DNA from: JBDTMT01 sp033764095
Lineage (GTDB): Bacteria > Desulfobacterota > Binatia > HRBIN30 > CADEER01
Length of the DNA stretch: 48,754 nt
NCBI GenBank assembly: GCA_033764095.1
Contig: JANRJF010000049.1
Span: 1 to 48,754 of the forward strand
Direction of reading: 5' to 3'
The position numbers and the translations under genes were made by a program. Below are positions 8,366 through 16,936 of this stretch, piece by piece (position 1 is the stretch's first letter; each line of letters starts with the position of its first letter). The notes beneath the pieces are model-generated. The model saw nothing but the letters and a program-made list of their open reading frames with translations, was not told where the DNA came from and did not search any database.

Positions 8366-10027
8366 ATGGAATCGATGCGCGCCCGGATGGCTCTGCTCCT
8401 GTTGCTCGCGCTGCCGCTGCCGGCGGCGGCGCAGACCACCGCGTTCACGTATCAGGGTGAGCTGAGCGTCGGCGGCGCCCCGGCCGACGGCAGCTTCGAC
8501 CTGCGCTTCGGGTTGTTCCCCGCCGCGTCCGGCGGCACGCAGATCGGCGCCGACCAGACCGTCGCCGCGGTCGCGGTCGCCGGCGGCGTCTTCACCGTGC
8601 AGCTCGACTTCGGCGCCAGCGCCTTTCCCGGCGCCAACCGCTTCCTGGAGATCGAGGTGCGCCCGGCCGGCGGCGGCAGCTTCAGCACGTTGGCGCCGCG
8701 CCAGCAGGTCGGCGCCTCACCCTACGCCATCCGCACCCTCAGCGCCGCCGCCGCCGACAGCCTGTCGAGCGCCTGCGTCGGCTGCGTCGGCGATACCCAG
8801 ATCAGCGCGCTCAGCGGCGCCAAGCTGACCGGCGCCATCCCGGCCGCCAGCGTGCCGGCGGGCAGCGGCAGCTACATCCAGAACGGCACCGCGCCGCAGG
8901 CCGGGGCGCGCTTCAACGTCGCCGGCAACGGCACCATCGGCGGCGCGCTCACCGCCGCGACGGCGGGGATCGGCGGAGCCAGCGTGCCGAACGGCGTCGC
9001 GTTGGCGGTGAACGGGCCGGCACGCGTCAGCCCCGGCGGCAGCGGCGGCTACCTGCAACTCGGTTCGCCGAGCGGCGAGTCGGGCCTGTCGATCATCGGC
9101 CCCACCAGCCGCACCGACCTGCGCTTCAACGACGGCACGGTGAAGCTGGTCGCCGGACCGGGCAGCGGGCCGCCGAACCAGACCAGCGGCGTGTCGATCA
9201 ACACCGCCGGGCAGGTCGGCATCGGCATCGACGGCGCCCTGGAGGGCAAACTGCACGTGTACAGCGACACGCAGCCCGGCATCCGCGCCATCAGCTACGC
9301 CAACCGCGCCATCTGGGGCAGCGCGCAGGGCTCCAGCCGCGGCGTCTTCGGCGACAGCTACAGCGGCGAGGGCGTGCACGGCGAGAGCCTGAGCGGCACC
9401 GGCGTGGCCGGCATCACCGGCGCCGGCGCCGCCAACACCGCCGGTGTCTACGGCGCCTCGACCAATCCCACCGGTGTCGGCGCGCGCGGCGACGGCGCCA
9501 CCGGCGTCCTCGGTCACGCGACGGTCAACGGCGGCACCGGCGTCACCGGCGAGGCGCCGGCCGGCGGCGGTACCGGCGTGTACGGCAGCAGTCCCTCCGG
9601 CCCGGGTGTGTACGGCACCACCGGCAGCTCCAGCGGCGCCGGCGTCCTGGCGGTCAACACCGGCAGCGGCCCGGCCATCGCGGCACAGGGCAACGCCGTG
9701 CAGTCGTTGGGCGCCGGCGGCTGGGTGAAGGCGATGCTCTACGTCGAGGGCAACCACACCATCAGCCGCTGCTACAACTCGCAGGCGAGCGGCGCCCAGG
9801 TGTCGACGCCGCCGTGCGGATTCGGCGTCGCCGGCTCGACCGGCGGGTACGTGATCACCGCGCCCTTCGACATCAACAACCGCTTCATCAGCGTCACCGA
9901 GGCCCCCTCCGGCACCGCGCACACCATTGCCAACCTGTCGGTGAACGCGATTCGCGTCTTCTACGTCACGCTCAAGACCATCGACGACGATTTCATCGAC
10001 GCCTCGTTCGCGGTGTTCATCTTCTGA
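8366..10027 (+). CDS. Secreted Gly/Ser-rich beta-structured protein (paralogue 1)
   Basis: A 553-residue protein with a Sec signal peptide (MRARMALLLLLALPLPAAAQ). Start codons at 8366 and 8375 are both possible. An N-terminal domain, FTYQGELSVGGAPADGSFDL, is a type seen in exported proteins of environmental bacteria. The region around residues 310-440 is built from degenerate G-V-x-G units (GVFGDS, GVHGES, GVYGAS, GVTGEA), resembling fibre or trimeric adhesin-like stalks. A conserved tail contains the Cys pair in SRCYNSQ and PPCGFG. The adjacent downstream gene is a full-length paralogue. It is likely an extracellular structural or appendage protein. No catalytic motif is visible. Confidence 0.8.
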   Translation: MESMRARMALLLLLALPLPAAAQTTAFTYQGELSVGGAPADGSFDLRFGLFPAASGGTQIGADQTVAAVAVAGGVFTVQLDFGASAFPGANRFLEIEVRPAGGGSFSTLAPRQQVGASPYAIRTLSAAAADSLSSACVGCVGDTQISALSGAKLTGAIPAASVPAGSGSYIQNGTAPQAGARFNVAGNGTIGGALTAATAGIGGASVPNGVALAVNGPARVSPGGSGGYLQLGSPSGESGLSIIGPTSRTDLRFNDGTVKLVAGPGSGPPNQTSGVSINTAGQVGIGIDGALEGKLHVYSDTQPGIRAISYANRAIWGSAQGSSRGVFGDSYSGEGVHGESLSGTGVAGITGAGAANTAGVYGASTNPTGVGARGDGATGVLGHATVNGGTGVTGEAPAGGGTGVYGSSPSGPGVYGTTGSSSGAGVLAVNTGSGPAIAAQGNAVQSLGAGGWVKAMLYVEGNHTISRCYNSQASGAQVSTPPCGFGVAGSTGGYVITAPFDINNRFISVTEAPSGTAHTIANLSVNAIRVFYVTLKTIDDDFIDASFAVFIF

Positions 10028-10041
10028 AACGGCGCAACCCG

Positions 10042-10209
10042 GATGAACACAGAGCCCCACTCCACCGCCCCCCGCCCCCCACGGAGAAGCACCCCACCCG
10101 GCAGGGACAGCTACCGTTTCAGCAGCGGTCAAACCGCGCGGAATCGGCGGATCGCCGGGTTGGGCTCCGCGGCGATCGGGGGGCGGTGGAGTGGGGCGCT
10201 CTGTTCATC
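10042..10209. repeat. Inverted repeat between the two paralogues
   Basis: The arms at 10042-10071 and 10180-10209 are 30 nt each. They pair except for a short mismatch next to the ATGAACACAGAG core. The loop is about 108 nt. The right arm runs directly into the signal-peptide codons of the second paralogue and provides its probable GTG or TTG start. The left arm contains an in-frame ATG at 10043. Confidence 0.93.
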
Positions 10210-10210
10210 T

Positions 10211-11773
10211 GTGTTGAGCCTCCTTCTGCTGCTACCGCTCGCGGCGGCGGCACAGCCGACCGCGTTCACCTACCAGGGGGAGCTGAGCGCCGGCGACGCG
10301 CCGGCCGACGGCAGCTTCGACCTGCGCTTCGGGTTGTTCCCGGCCGCCTCCGGCGGCACGCAGATCGGCGCCGACCAGACCCTGCCCGCGGTCGCGGTCG
10401 CCGGCGGCGTCTTCACCGTGCAGCTCGACTTCGGCGTCAGCGCCTTTCCGGGCGCCAGCCGCTTTCTCGAGATCGAGGTGCGCCCGGCGGGCAGCGGCAG
10501 CTTCACGACGCTGACGCCGCGCCAGCAGATCAGCTCCGCCCCGTACGCCATCCGCACGCTCAGCGCCGCGAGCGCCGACGCCCTGTCGAGCGCCTGCGTC
10601 GGCTGCGTCGGCGATACGCAGATCCAGTCGATCAGCGGCGCCAAGATCAGCGGGGCGATCCCGGCGGCCAGCCTTCCGGCGGGCAGCGGCAGCTACATCC
10701 AGAACGGCACGACGACGCAGGCCAACGCGCGCTTCAACATCGCCGGCAACGGCACCGTCGGCGGCGTGCTGTCGGCGACAGCGGCGGCGCTCGGCGGCGC
10801 CAGCGTTCCGAACGGCGTCGCCCTGGCGGTCAACGGCCCGGCGCGCGTCAGCCCGGGCGGCAGCGGTGGCTACCTGCAACTCGGCTCGCCGAGCGGCGAG
10901 TCCGGCGTGTCGATCGTCGGCGCCAACAACCGCGCCGATCTGCGCTTCAACGACGGGACGCTGAAGCTGGTCGTCGGGCCGGGCAGCGGACCGCCCGGCG
11001 CGACCGCTGGAGTGTCGGTGAACACCGCCGGCCAGGTCGGCGTCGGCATCGACGGCGCCCTCGGCGGCCAGTTGCACGTGTTCGGCAACCAGCAGCCCGG
11101 CATCCGCGCCGTCAGCGACGGCAACCGCGCCATCTGGGGCAGCAGCCTGGGCAGCAGCCGCGGCGTGTTCGGCGACAGCGTCAGCGGCGAGGGCGTGCAC
11201 GGCGAGAGCCAGAGCGGCACCGGCGTCGCCGGCCTCAGCGGCACCGGCGGGATCAACAATCCGGGCGTGTTCGGCGCCTCCAGCGGCGCCGGCGGCGTCG
11301 GCGTCCGCGGCGACGGCGCCACCGGCGTGTACGGCAGCAGCGCGTCGGGCTCCGGCGTCTGGGGCGCCACCAGCAACCCGACCGCCGCCGCCGTGCTCGC
11401 CGTCAACAGCGCCGGCGGCACCGCCATCGCCGCCGACGGCAACGCCAAGCAGTCGCTGGCCGCCGGCGGCTGGGTGAAGGCGATGCTGTACGTCGAGTCG
11501 AACGGCACCATCAGCCGCTGCTACAACTCGCAGGCGAGCGACGGCCAGGTGTCGACGCCGCCCTGCGGCTTCGCCGTGCAGTACACCGGCGTGTACTTCA
11601 TCACGCCGCCGTTCGACGTCCACCAGCGCTTCATCAGCGTCACCTCGACGCCCTCGGGCACCGCGCAGACGATCGCCAACGTGCTGGTCTCCACCCCGCG
11701 CCTGTTCGACGTCTCGCTCTACACCACCGACGACGACGCGGCGCCCGCCGGGTTCGCGCTGTTCATCTACTGA
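10211..11773 (+). CDS. Secreted Gly/Ser-rich beta-structured protein (paralogue 2)
   Basis: A tandem paralogue of the preceding gene, collinear over the whole mature region: the FTYQGELS domain, the CVGCVGDTQI motif, the G-V-x-G stalk and the SRCYNSQ/PPCGF tail. I place the start at GTG 10211 (TTG 10214 is also possible), giving LSLLLLLPLAAAAQ as signal sequence. Its charged n-region is missing because the upstream repeat occupies that place. The frame stays open back to an ATG at 10043 inside the repeat's left arm, which would add 56 odd residues. The role is as for its neighbour. Expression may depend on which start is used. Confidence 0.75.
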   Translation: MLSLLLLLPLAAAAQPTAFTYQGELSAGDAPADGSFDLRFGLFPAASGGTQIGADQTLPAVAVAGGVFTVQLDFGVSAFPGASRFLEIEVRPAGSGSFTTLTPRQQISSAPYAIRTLSAASADALSSACVGCVGDTQIQSISGAKISGAIPAASLPAGSGSYIQNGTTTQANARFNIAGNGTVGGVLSATAAALGGASVPNGVALAVNGPARVSPGGSGGYLQLGSPSGESGVSIVGANNRADLRFNDGTLKLVVGPGSGPPGATAGVSVNTAGQVGVGIDGALGGQLHVFGNQQPGIRAVSDGNRAIWGSSLGSSRGVFGDSVSGEGVHGESQSGTGVAGLSGTGGINNPGVFGASSGAGGVGVRGDGATGVYGSSASGSGVWGATSNPTAAAVLAVNSAGGTAIAADGNAKQSLAAGGWVKAMLYVESNGTISRCYNSQASDGQVSTPPCGFAVQYTGVYFITPPFDVHQRFISVTSTPSGTAQTIANVLVSTPRLFDVSLYTTDDDAAPAGFALFIY

Positions 11774-11786
11774 GTGCCTCAGGGCG

Positions 11787-11970
11787 AACACAGATGAACG
11801 CAGATCCGCGCCGCTCCTCCCCCCGGTGGCCACGGAGAGCAACCCCGCCCCGATGGAGAAATAGAGGCGACCAGGCCTGAAGCACAGGCAGCGAAGATCG
11901 GATGATGGTGGGGTTGGGCGCCGGGGCCATCGGGGCGGAGGAGCGGCGCGGATCTGTGTCCATCCGTGTT
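11787..11970. repeat. Inverted repeat of the AACACAGATGAA family with three mismatches
   Basis: The arms at 11787-11820 and 11937-11970 are 34 nt each with three mismatches and a loop of about 116 nt. GAGCCGTTTC follows the right arm, as in the 34.4 kb copy. It lies between the second paralogue and the kinase gene. Confidence 0.9.
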
Positions 11971-12050
11971 GAGCCGTTTCTGCTGAGTAGGTGCTTCGCG
12001 GTTGACCGAGCGGCGGTGCGTGCGCGAACGTTCAGTCGGACGGGACACGC

Positions 12051-14051
12051 GTGCCGCGGCGACGCCTTATCGGAGCAACCCTCATCGCCTGCGCAGCCCT
12101 GGCCGGCGCCGCGCGCGCCGACGCGCCGCTGCCGCTCGAGGTGGCGACCGGCGAGTACCGGCTTGCCGGGCACTTCGCGCTGCTGGAGGATCCCGACCAG
12201 CGCTTCACCCTCGCCGCGGTGCAGGTGCCGCCGCTGTCGGACGCCTTCGTCGCCGGCGCCGATGCGGTGCCGAATCTCGGCCTCAGCGACTCGGCCTGGT
12301 GGGTGCGCCTGCCGCTGCGCGCCGCGCGCGCCGGCGAGTGGTATCTCGAGATGCCGTGGCCGGTGGTCGATCGGATCACCGCCTGGCTGCCGGATGGTGC
12401 CGGCGGCGTCGTCCAGCAGGAGGCCGGCGACGCGCTGCCGTTCGCCACATGGCCGATCGCCTACCGCAACCCGAGCTTCCGCCTCGACCTGCCCGCCGAC
12501 AGCGAGCAGACCGTCTACCTGCGCGTCGCCGGCGCCGACACCATGCTGCTGCCGCTGACGCTGTGGTCGGCCGACGCCTTCGCGCGCAAGCAGCAGGGCG
12601 AGGCATTCAGCTTCGGCGTCTACTACGGCGCGCTGGCGGTGCTGGCGGTCTACAACCTGATCCTGCTGCTGACGCTGCGCGACCGCGCCTATCTCCACTA
12701 CGTGCTGCTGGTCGGCGCCTGGACGCTCTACCACGCCTCCTTGAACGGCTTCGCGGCGCAACATCTGTGGCCGCACGCGCCGCACCTCGCGCAGTGGTCG
12801 ATCCATCTCTCCGCCCTGCTCGCGTTCGGCTTCGCCGGCCTGTTCGCGCGCAGCTTCCTGCTCACCGCGACGTATGCGCCGCGCCTCGACCGCGCGCTGC
12901 GCGGGCTGACCGCGATCGGCTTCCTCTTCCTGCTCTGGCCGCTGGTCGGCTCGGTGCACGGCTTCATCGTGCTGGGCGGCGCGATCGGCCTGAGCGGCGC
13001 GGCGCTGATGGTGGTGAGCGGCGCAGTGTGCTGGCGCGCCGGCTTCCGCCCGGCGCGCTACTACGTGCTCACCTGGAGCATCGGCATCGCGGCGCTGTTC
13101 GTCTGGGGCCTGCGCGGCTACGGCCTGGTGCCGAGCAACGTCTTCACCGACCGCGCCTTCGAGCTGGTGGTGCTGTCCACCGCGATCACGTTGTCGCTCG
13201 GCCTCGCCGACCGCTTCAACCTGCTGCGCCGCGACCTCGAGCGCAGCGTGCGCGAGCAGGGCCGGCTGCTCGGCGAGTTGCAGACGCTCAACCAGGAGCT
13301 GGCGGCGCGCGTCACGGCGCGCACCGCCGATCTCGCCGAGCGCACGCGCCAGCTCGAAGCGGCGAGCCGCCACAAGTCGGCCTTTCTCGCCCACATGTCG
13401 CACGAGCTGCGCACCCCGCTCACCGCCATCATCGGCTTCGCCGAGCTGCTGGCGAACCGGCTGTTCGGCGGGCTCACCGCCAAGCAGGCGGAATATGTCG
13501 AGGACATCCGCGACTCCGGCCAGCACCTGCTGGCGCTGATCAACGACGTGCTCGACCTGTCCAGGATCGAGGCCGGGCGCATGGAGCTGGAGCCGAGCCG
13601 CGTCGACCTGCCGGCGGTGATCGACGGCGCGCTGACGCTGGTGCGCGAGCGCGCCGAGCGCCAGGGCGTCGCGCTCGCCTGCGCGGTGGACGCCGACGTC
13701 GGCGAGCTGCAGGCCGACGAGCGCAAGGTGCGTCAGGTGCTGGTCAACCTGCTCGCCAACGCGGTGAAGTTCACGCCCAGCGGCGGCCGCGTCGACGTGC
13801 ACGCCGCGCGCCGCAACGGCAGCTGCGAGATCGCCGTGCGCGACACCGGCGTCGGCATCGCCGCCGCCGATCAGCAGGCGATCTTCGAGGAGTTCCGCCA
13901 GGTCGGCGAGCACGCCGACGCGAAGACCGAAGGCTCCGGCCTCGGCCTCAGCCTGGCGCGCCGCCTGGTCGAGCTGCACGGCGGCCGGCTGTGGGTGCGC
14001 AGCGCGCCGGGCGAGGGCTCCACCTTCACCTTCAGCCTGCCGGTGCGTTGA
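12051..14051 (+). CDS. 7TMR-DISM sensor histidine kinase
   Basis: A 666-residue membrane sensor. After a signal sequence comes a periplasmic 7TMR-DISMED2-like beta domain (about residues 30-165, with LSDSAWWVRLPL), then a seven-helix 7TMR-DISM bundle (about 180-390) and a coiled coil. The HisKA domain has the phospho-acceptor His451 in HMSHELRTPL. The HATPase domain has the N box NLLANAVKF, G1 DTGVGI and G2 GSGLGLSLA. It should sense a small extracellular ligand, possibly a carbohydrate, and phosphorylate its partner. The start is GTG with no strong ribosome-binding site. The stop overlaps the next ATG by one base (TGATG), so the pair is translationally coupled. Confidence 0.92.
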   Translation: MPRRRLIGATLIACAALAGAARADAPLPLEVATGEYRLAGHFALLEDPDQRFTLAAVQVPPLSDAFVAGADAVPNLGLSDSAWWVRLPLRAARAGEWYLEMPWPVVDRITAWLPDGAGGVVQQEAGDALPFATWPIAYRNPSFRLDLPADSEQTVYLRVAGADTMLLPLTLWSADAFARKQQGEAFSFGVYYGALAVLAVYNLILLLTLRDRAYLHYVLLVGAWTLYHASLNGFAAQHLWPHAPHLAQWSIHLSALLAFGFAGLFARSFLLTATYAPRLDRALRGLTAIGFLFLLWPLVGSVHGFIVLGGAIGLSGAALMVVSGAVCWRAGFRPARYYVLTWSIGIAALFVWGLRGYGLVPSNVFTDRAFELVVLSTAITLSLGLADRFNLLRRDLERSVREQGRLLGELQTLNQELAARVTARTADLAERTRQLEAASRHKSAFLAHMSHELRTPLTAIIGFAELLANRLFGGLTAKQAEYVEDIRDSGQHLLALINDVLDLSRIEAGRMELEPSRVDLPAVIDGALTLVRERAERQGVALACAVDADVGELQADERKVRQVLVNLLANAVKFTPSGGRVDVHAARRNGSCEIAVRDTGVGIAAADQQAIFEEFRQVGEHADAKTEGSGLGLSLARRLVELHGGRLWVRSAPGEGSTFTFSLPVR

Positions 14052-15784
14052 TGGCGCGCATCCTGGTGGTCGACGACACGCCGCGCAACCGCAAGCTGCT
14101 CGCCGATCTGTTGACCGCGAGCGGCTACGACGTCGTGCTCGCCGCCTCCGGCGCCGAGGCGCTGCAGCGGGTGGCCGACGACCGTCCCGACTTGGTGCTG
14201 CTCGACGTCGTCATGCCCGAGATGAGCGGCTACGAGGTCTGCCGCGCCATCCGCGCGCGGCCGCAGAGCGCCGTGCTGCCGGTGGTGATGGTGACCGCGC
14301 TGGAGCCGTCGAGCGAGCGCCTCAAGGGGCTGGAGGCGGGCGCCGACGATTTCCTCGCCAAGCCGATCAGCCAACCGGAGCTGCTGGCGCGCGTGCGCTC
14401 GCTGCTGCGCGTCAAGCAGCTCTACGACCAGGTCGAGGAGCAGGCCAGCCAGCTCGCCGAATGGAACCGCTCGCTGGAGCAGCGGGTGCGCGAGCAGGTG
14501 GCGGCGCTCGAGCGGCTGGAGACGCTGAAGCGCTTCCTGCCGCCGCAGATCGTCGAGCAGGTGGTGGCGGGCGGCACCGACGATCCGCTCGCCAGCCATC
14601 GCCGCGAGATCGTCGTGCTGGCGCTGGAGCTGCGCGGCTTCACCGCCTTCGCCGAGACCGCCGCGCCGGAAGACGTGATGGGCGTGCTGCAGGAGTTCCA
14701 TCTCGCCATCGGCCGCCTGGTGGTCGACTACCAGGGGACGATCGAACGCGTCACCGGCGACGGCATGATGGTCTTCTTCAACGACCCGCTGCCGCAGCCC
14801 GACGCCACCGAGCGCGCCCTGCGCCTGGCGCTGGCGGTACGCGCGCGCGGCCGCGCGCTGGCGGCGCAGTGGGGACAGCGCGGCTTCGATCTGCACGTCG
14901 GGCTCGGCATCGCCCAGGGCTACGCAACGCTCGGCTCGATCGGCTTCGACGCGCGCTCCGAATACGCCGCCATCGGTACCGTGACGCAGCTCGCGGCGCG
15001 GCTCGGCGAGGCCGCCGCGGCCGGCGAGATCCTCGTCTCGCAACGCCTGCGCGCCGCGATCGAACCGATGGCGCAGTGCGAATCCGCCGGCGAGCTGGCG
15101 CTGCGCGGCTTCGCCCGGCCGCTGGCGGCGTTCCGCGTTCTCGACGTCCGCGCCGCGCACGGCGTCGCGTCGCCCGCCGACGCGAGCGCGGCGCCGACGC
15201 GGCTCTTCCGCCGCGAGGGCGAGTACTGGACGATCGGCTATCAGACCGAATGGGGGCGGGTGCGCGGCTCGAAGGGGCTGGTCTACGTCGCGCACCTGCT
15301 GCGCGCGCCGGGGCAGGAGTTCCACGTCCTCGACCTCATCGCGCTCACCCGCGCGCCGGCCGACGGCGCGGCGCCGCTGGCCGCCGACGGCGACGAGCTC
15401 GCCGTCGGCGGGCTCGGCGACGCCGGCGAGCTGCTCGATCTGCGCGCCAAGCAGGAATATCGCCAGCGCCTCATCGATCTGCGCGCCGAGCTCGCCGAGG
15501 CGGAGCGCTTCGCCGACCACGGCCGCGCCGCGCGCAGCCGCGAGGAGATCGAGCGCCTCGCCCAGCAGCTCGCCGCTGCGGTCGGGCTCGGCGGACGCGA
15601 CCGGCGCGCCGCCGCGGTCACCGAGCGGGCGCGGGTGAACGTCACCCGCGCCATCTCCGACAGCCTCAAGCGCATCCGCGAGTCCGCCCCGCTGCTCGCC
15701 CGCCACCTCGAGGCCTCGATCCGCACCGGCGCCTTCTGCGCCTACCAGCCGGCCGATTCGTCCGGCGTCCCCTGGCAGGTGTGA
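14051..15784 (+). CDS. Response regulator with class III cyclase-like domain and wHTH-like tail
   Basis: A 577-residue cognate regulator of the upstream kinase. Its receiver domain has Asp8, Asp9, phospho-acceptor Asp52 (LLDVVMPEMSG) and a KP motif. A coiled coil follows, then a class III adenylate/guanylate cyclase domain (about 170-340). Two catalytic positions differ from consensus. The first metal-binding Asp is Glu193 (LELRGFTAFAE in place of LDLRGFT), and the transition-state Asn is Gln313 (TVTQLAARL in place of TVTNLAARL). Asp237 in TGDGMMVFF and Arg317 remain. The C-terminal 190 residues (YWTIGYQTEWGRVRGSKGL onward) match a domain often found at the end of bacterial cyclase and TPR signalling proteins. 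The cyclase may be slow or a pseudoenzyme. Confidence 0.9.
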   Translation: MARILVVDDTPRNRKLLADLLTASGYDVVLAASGAEALQRVADDRPDLVLLDVVMPEMSGYEVCRAIRARPQSAVLPVVMVTALEPSSERLKGLEAGADDFLAKPISQPELLARVRSLLRVKQLYDQVEEQASQLAEWNRSLEQRVREQVAALERLETLKRFLPPQIVEQVVAGGTDDPLASHRREIVVLALELRGFTAFAETAAPEDVMGVLQEFHLAIGRLVVDYQGTIERVTGDGMMVFFNDPLPQPDATERALRLALAVRARGRALAAQWGQRGFDLHVGLGIAQGYATLGSIGFDARSEYAAIGTVTQLAARLGEAAAAGEILVSQRLRAAIEPMAQCESAGELALRGFARPLAAFRVLDVRAAHGVASPADASAAPTRLFRREGEYWTIGYQTEWGRVRGSKGLVYVAHLLRAPGQEFHVLDLIALTRAPADGAAPLAADGDELAVGGLGDAGELLDLRAKQEYRQRLIDLRAELAEAERFADHGRAARSREEIERLAQQLAAAVGLGGRDRRAAAVTERARVNVTRAISDSLKRIRESAPLLARHLEASIRTGAFCAYQPADSSGVPWQV

Positions 15785-15788
15785 GACG

Positions 15789-15910
15789 CAGCCGTCAGCT
15801 GGCAGCTGTCGGGCTTCCGCTTTTCACCTCACCCACCCGCCGACCCGACGGAATGCCGTTGGGTTGCGTGCCGTCGTGCTTACCGCTCATGAGCTGATGG
15901 CTGACAACTG
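15789..15910. repeat. Degenerate inverted repeat of the CAGCTGTCAGCC family, with nested palindrome
   Basis: The outer arms at 15789-15810 and 15891-15910 pair imperfectly. The same family forms the larger element near 40.0-40.2 kb. A separate quasi-palindrome, CGACCCGACGG with CCGTTGGGTTG (15841-15866), is nested in the loop. Confidence 0.75.
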
Positions 15911-15931
15911 AAGGCGGATCGCCGCTTCGAC

Positions 15932-15960
15932 GAACATCGTTCAGTCCGTCCTCACGCCTG
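15932..15960 (+). promoter_or_regulatory. Leader motif GAACATCGTTC, second copy
   Basis: The second copy of the 29-nt leader seen at 8326-8354, ending in TCACGCCTG in both. It lies 40 nt before the start of the dockerin-like protein. Purine-rich CGAGGAGGG follows it but is too far from the ATG to act as its ribosome-binding site. Confidence 0.35.
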
Positions 15961-15999
15961 TCCCGGCGAGGAGGGCTGCCTATCCGACGGCGGCGACAG

Positions 16000-16785
16000 A
16001 TGGCGGTGCGTACGGGCGGGCTGGCGCTGCTGCTGGCAACGCTGGCGAGTCCGGCGTTCGCTCAACCATACGGACTGCCGCGCGGTGCCGTGCACAACGG
16101 TGGGGCGAGCGGCGCCGGCGGCGACGGCTTTCAGCTCGGCGCGGCGATCGGCCAGCCGCTGGCCGGCGCGGCCAGCGGCGGCGGCTACGGGCTCGGCGGC
16201 GGCTTCTGGGGCGGCGCACCGCTGGCGCCGCTGCCAAGCGCGACCGCTAGCCGAACCCATACCGCGACCCGGACGCCGTCCGCCGCGCCGACCCACACCG
16301 CGCCGGCGAGCGCGACGCAGACGGCGACGGCGCCGCCCCCCACCCTCACCCCCACCGACGCGCCGGCCAGCACCGCGACACGCAGCGCGAGCGCGTCGGC
16401 GACTCCCCCGCCGACGCACAGCGCCACGCCGTCGGCAAGCGCTTCGGCGACGCCGTCCGCCTCGACCACCCCGCCGCTCGCAACGGCTACCGCCACCTCG
16501 GCGGCGACGCCGTCCGCCACGCAAACCCCCAGCGCATCGGCAACGCCGTCGCCCTCCCCCAGCGCGACGCCGCCGCCGGCCGCCTGCGCCGGCGACTGCA
16601 ACGGCGACGGCGCGGTGCTGGTCGACGAGTTGGTGCGCGCCGTCAGCGTCGCGCTCGACGTCCTGCCCGCCACCGCCTGCCCGCCGGCGGACGGCAATGG
16701 CGATGCGCGCGTCTCGATCGAGGAACTGGTCCGCGCCGTCGACCGCGCGCTGGGCGGTTGCATCGAAGCCGCGCCGCGCAACTGA
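16000..16785 (+). CDS. Secreted protein with Pro/Ser/Thr linker and dockerin-like repeats
   Basis: A 261-residue protein. It has a signal peptide (LALLLATLASPAFAQ), then a short Gly-rich module ending in LGGGFWGG, a motif known from many exported proteins of Planctomycetes-like bacteria. A low-complexity Ala/Ser/Thr/Pro linker covers about residues 78-190. Two dockerin-like calcium-binding repeats follow: GDCNGDGAVLVDELVRAV and ADGNGDARVSIEELVRAV (about 196-253). In cellulosomes dockerins bind cohesins; here no cohesin is seen, so the repeats may only bind calcium or tether the protein to the surface. Confidence 0.8.
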   Translation: MAVRTGGLALLLATLASPAFAQPYGLPRGAVHNGGASGAGGDGFQLGAAIGQPLAGAASGGGYGLGGGFWGGAPLAPLPSATASRTHTATRTPSAAPTHTAPASATQTATAPPPTLTPTDAPASTATRSASASATPPPTHSATPSASASATPSASTTPPLATATATSAATPSATQTPSASATPSPSPSATPPPAACAGDCNGDGAVLVDELVRAVSVALDVLPATACPPADGNGDARVSIEELVRAVDRALGGCIEAAPRN

Positions 16786-16844
16786 CGGCACGGCTTCGCC
16801 CTCGCTGCCCGCCACAGTCTCGGGGCAGCGGCGCGTCGCACGAT

Positions 16845-16878
16845 TCGACTCGACTCGACCATCCGGTGACGGTAGATG
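16845..16878 (+). promoter_or_regulatory. Candidate promoter, second copy of TCGACTCGACTCGA...TAGATG
   Basis: TCGACTCGACTCGA (16845-16858) is followed after 14 nt by TAGATG (16873-16878). With TCGACT at 16850-16855 as the -35 box, the spacer is 17 nt. It precedes the pentapeptide lipoprotein ATG by 58 nt, almost the same distance as the copy before the Tat lipoprotein. Confidence 0.5.
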
Positions 16879-16936
16879 CGGCTTAGACACGGGCTCGCGG
16901 CCGCGCCCGGCGTCGCCGGCCAGAGACGGGGAATTG

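Noticed and set aside
12002..14050. Upstream extension in the frame of the response regulator
   Set aside because: It is an out-of-frame shadow of the kinase gene. The receiver domain begins exactly at ATG 14051.
16238..16590. Minisatellite or tandem DNA repeat in the dockerin-like gene
   Set aside because: The repetition is a low-complexity Ser/Thr/Ala/Pro protein linker with varied codons rather than exact DNA repeats.
16085..16936. Upstream part of the pentapeptide-protein frame
   Set aside because: It is an Arg/Pro-rich shadow of the dockerin-like gene. The lipoprotein signal begins at ATG 16937.
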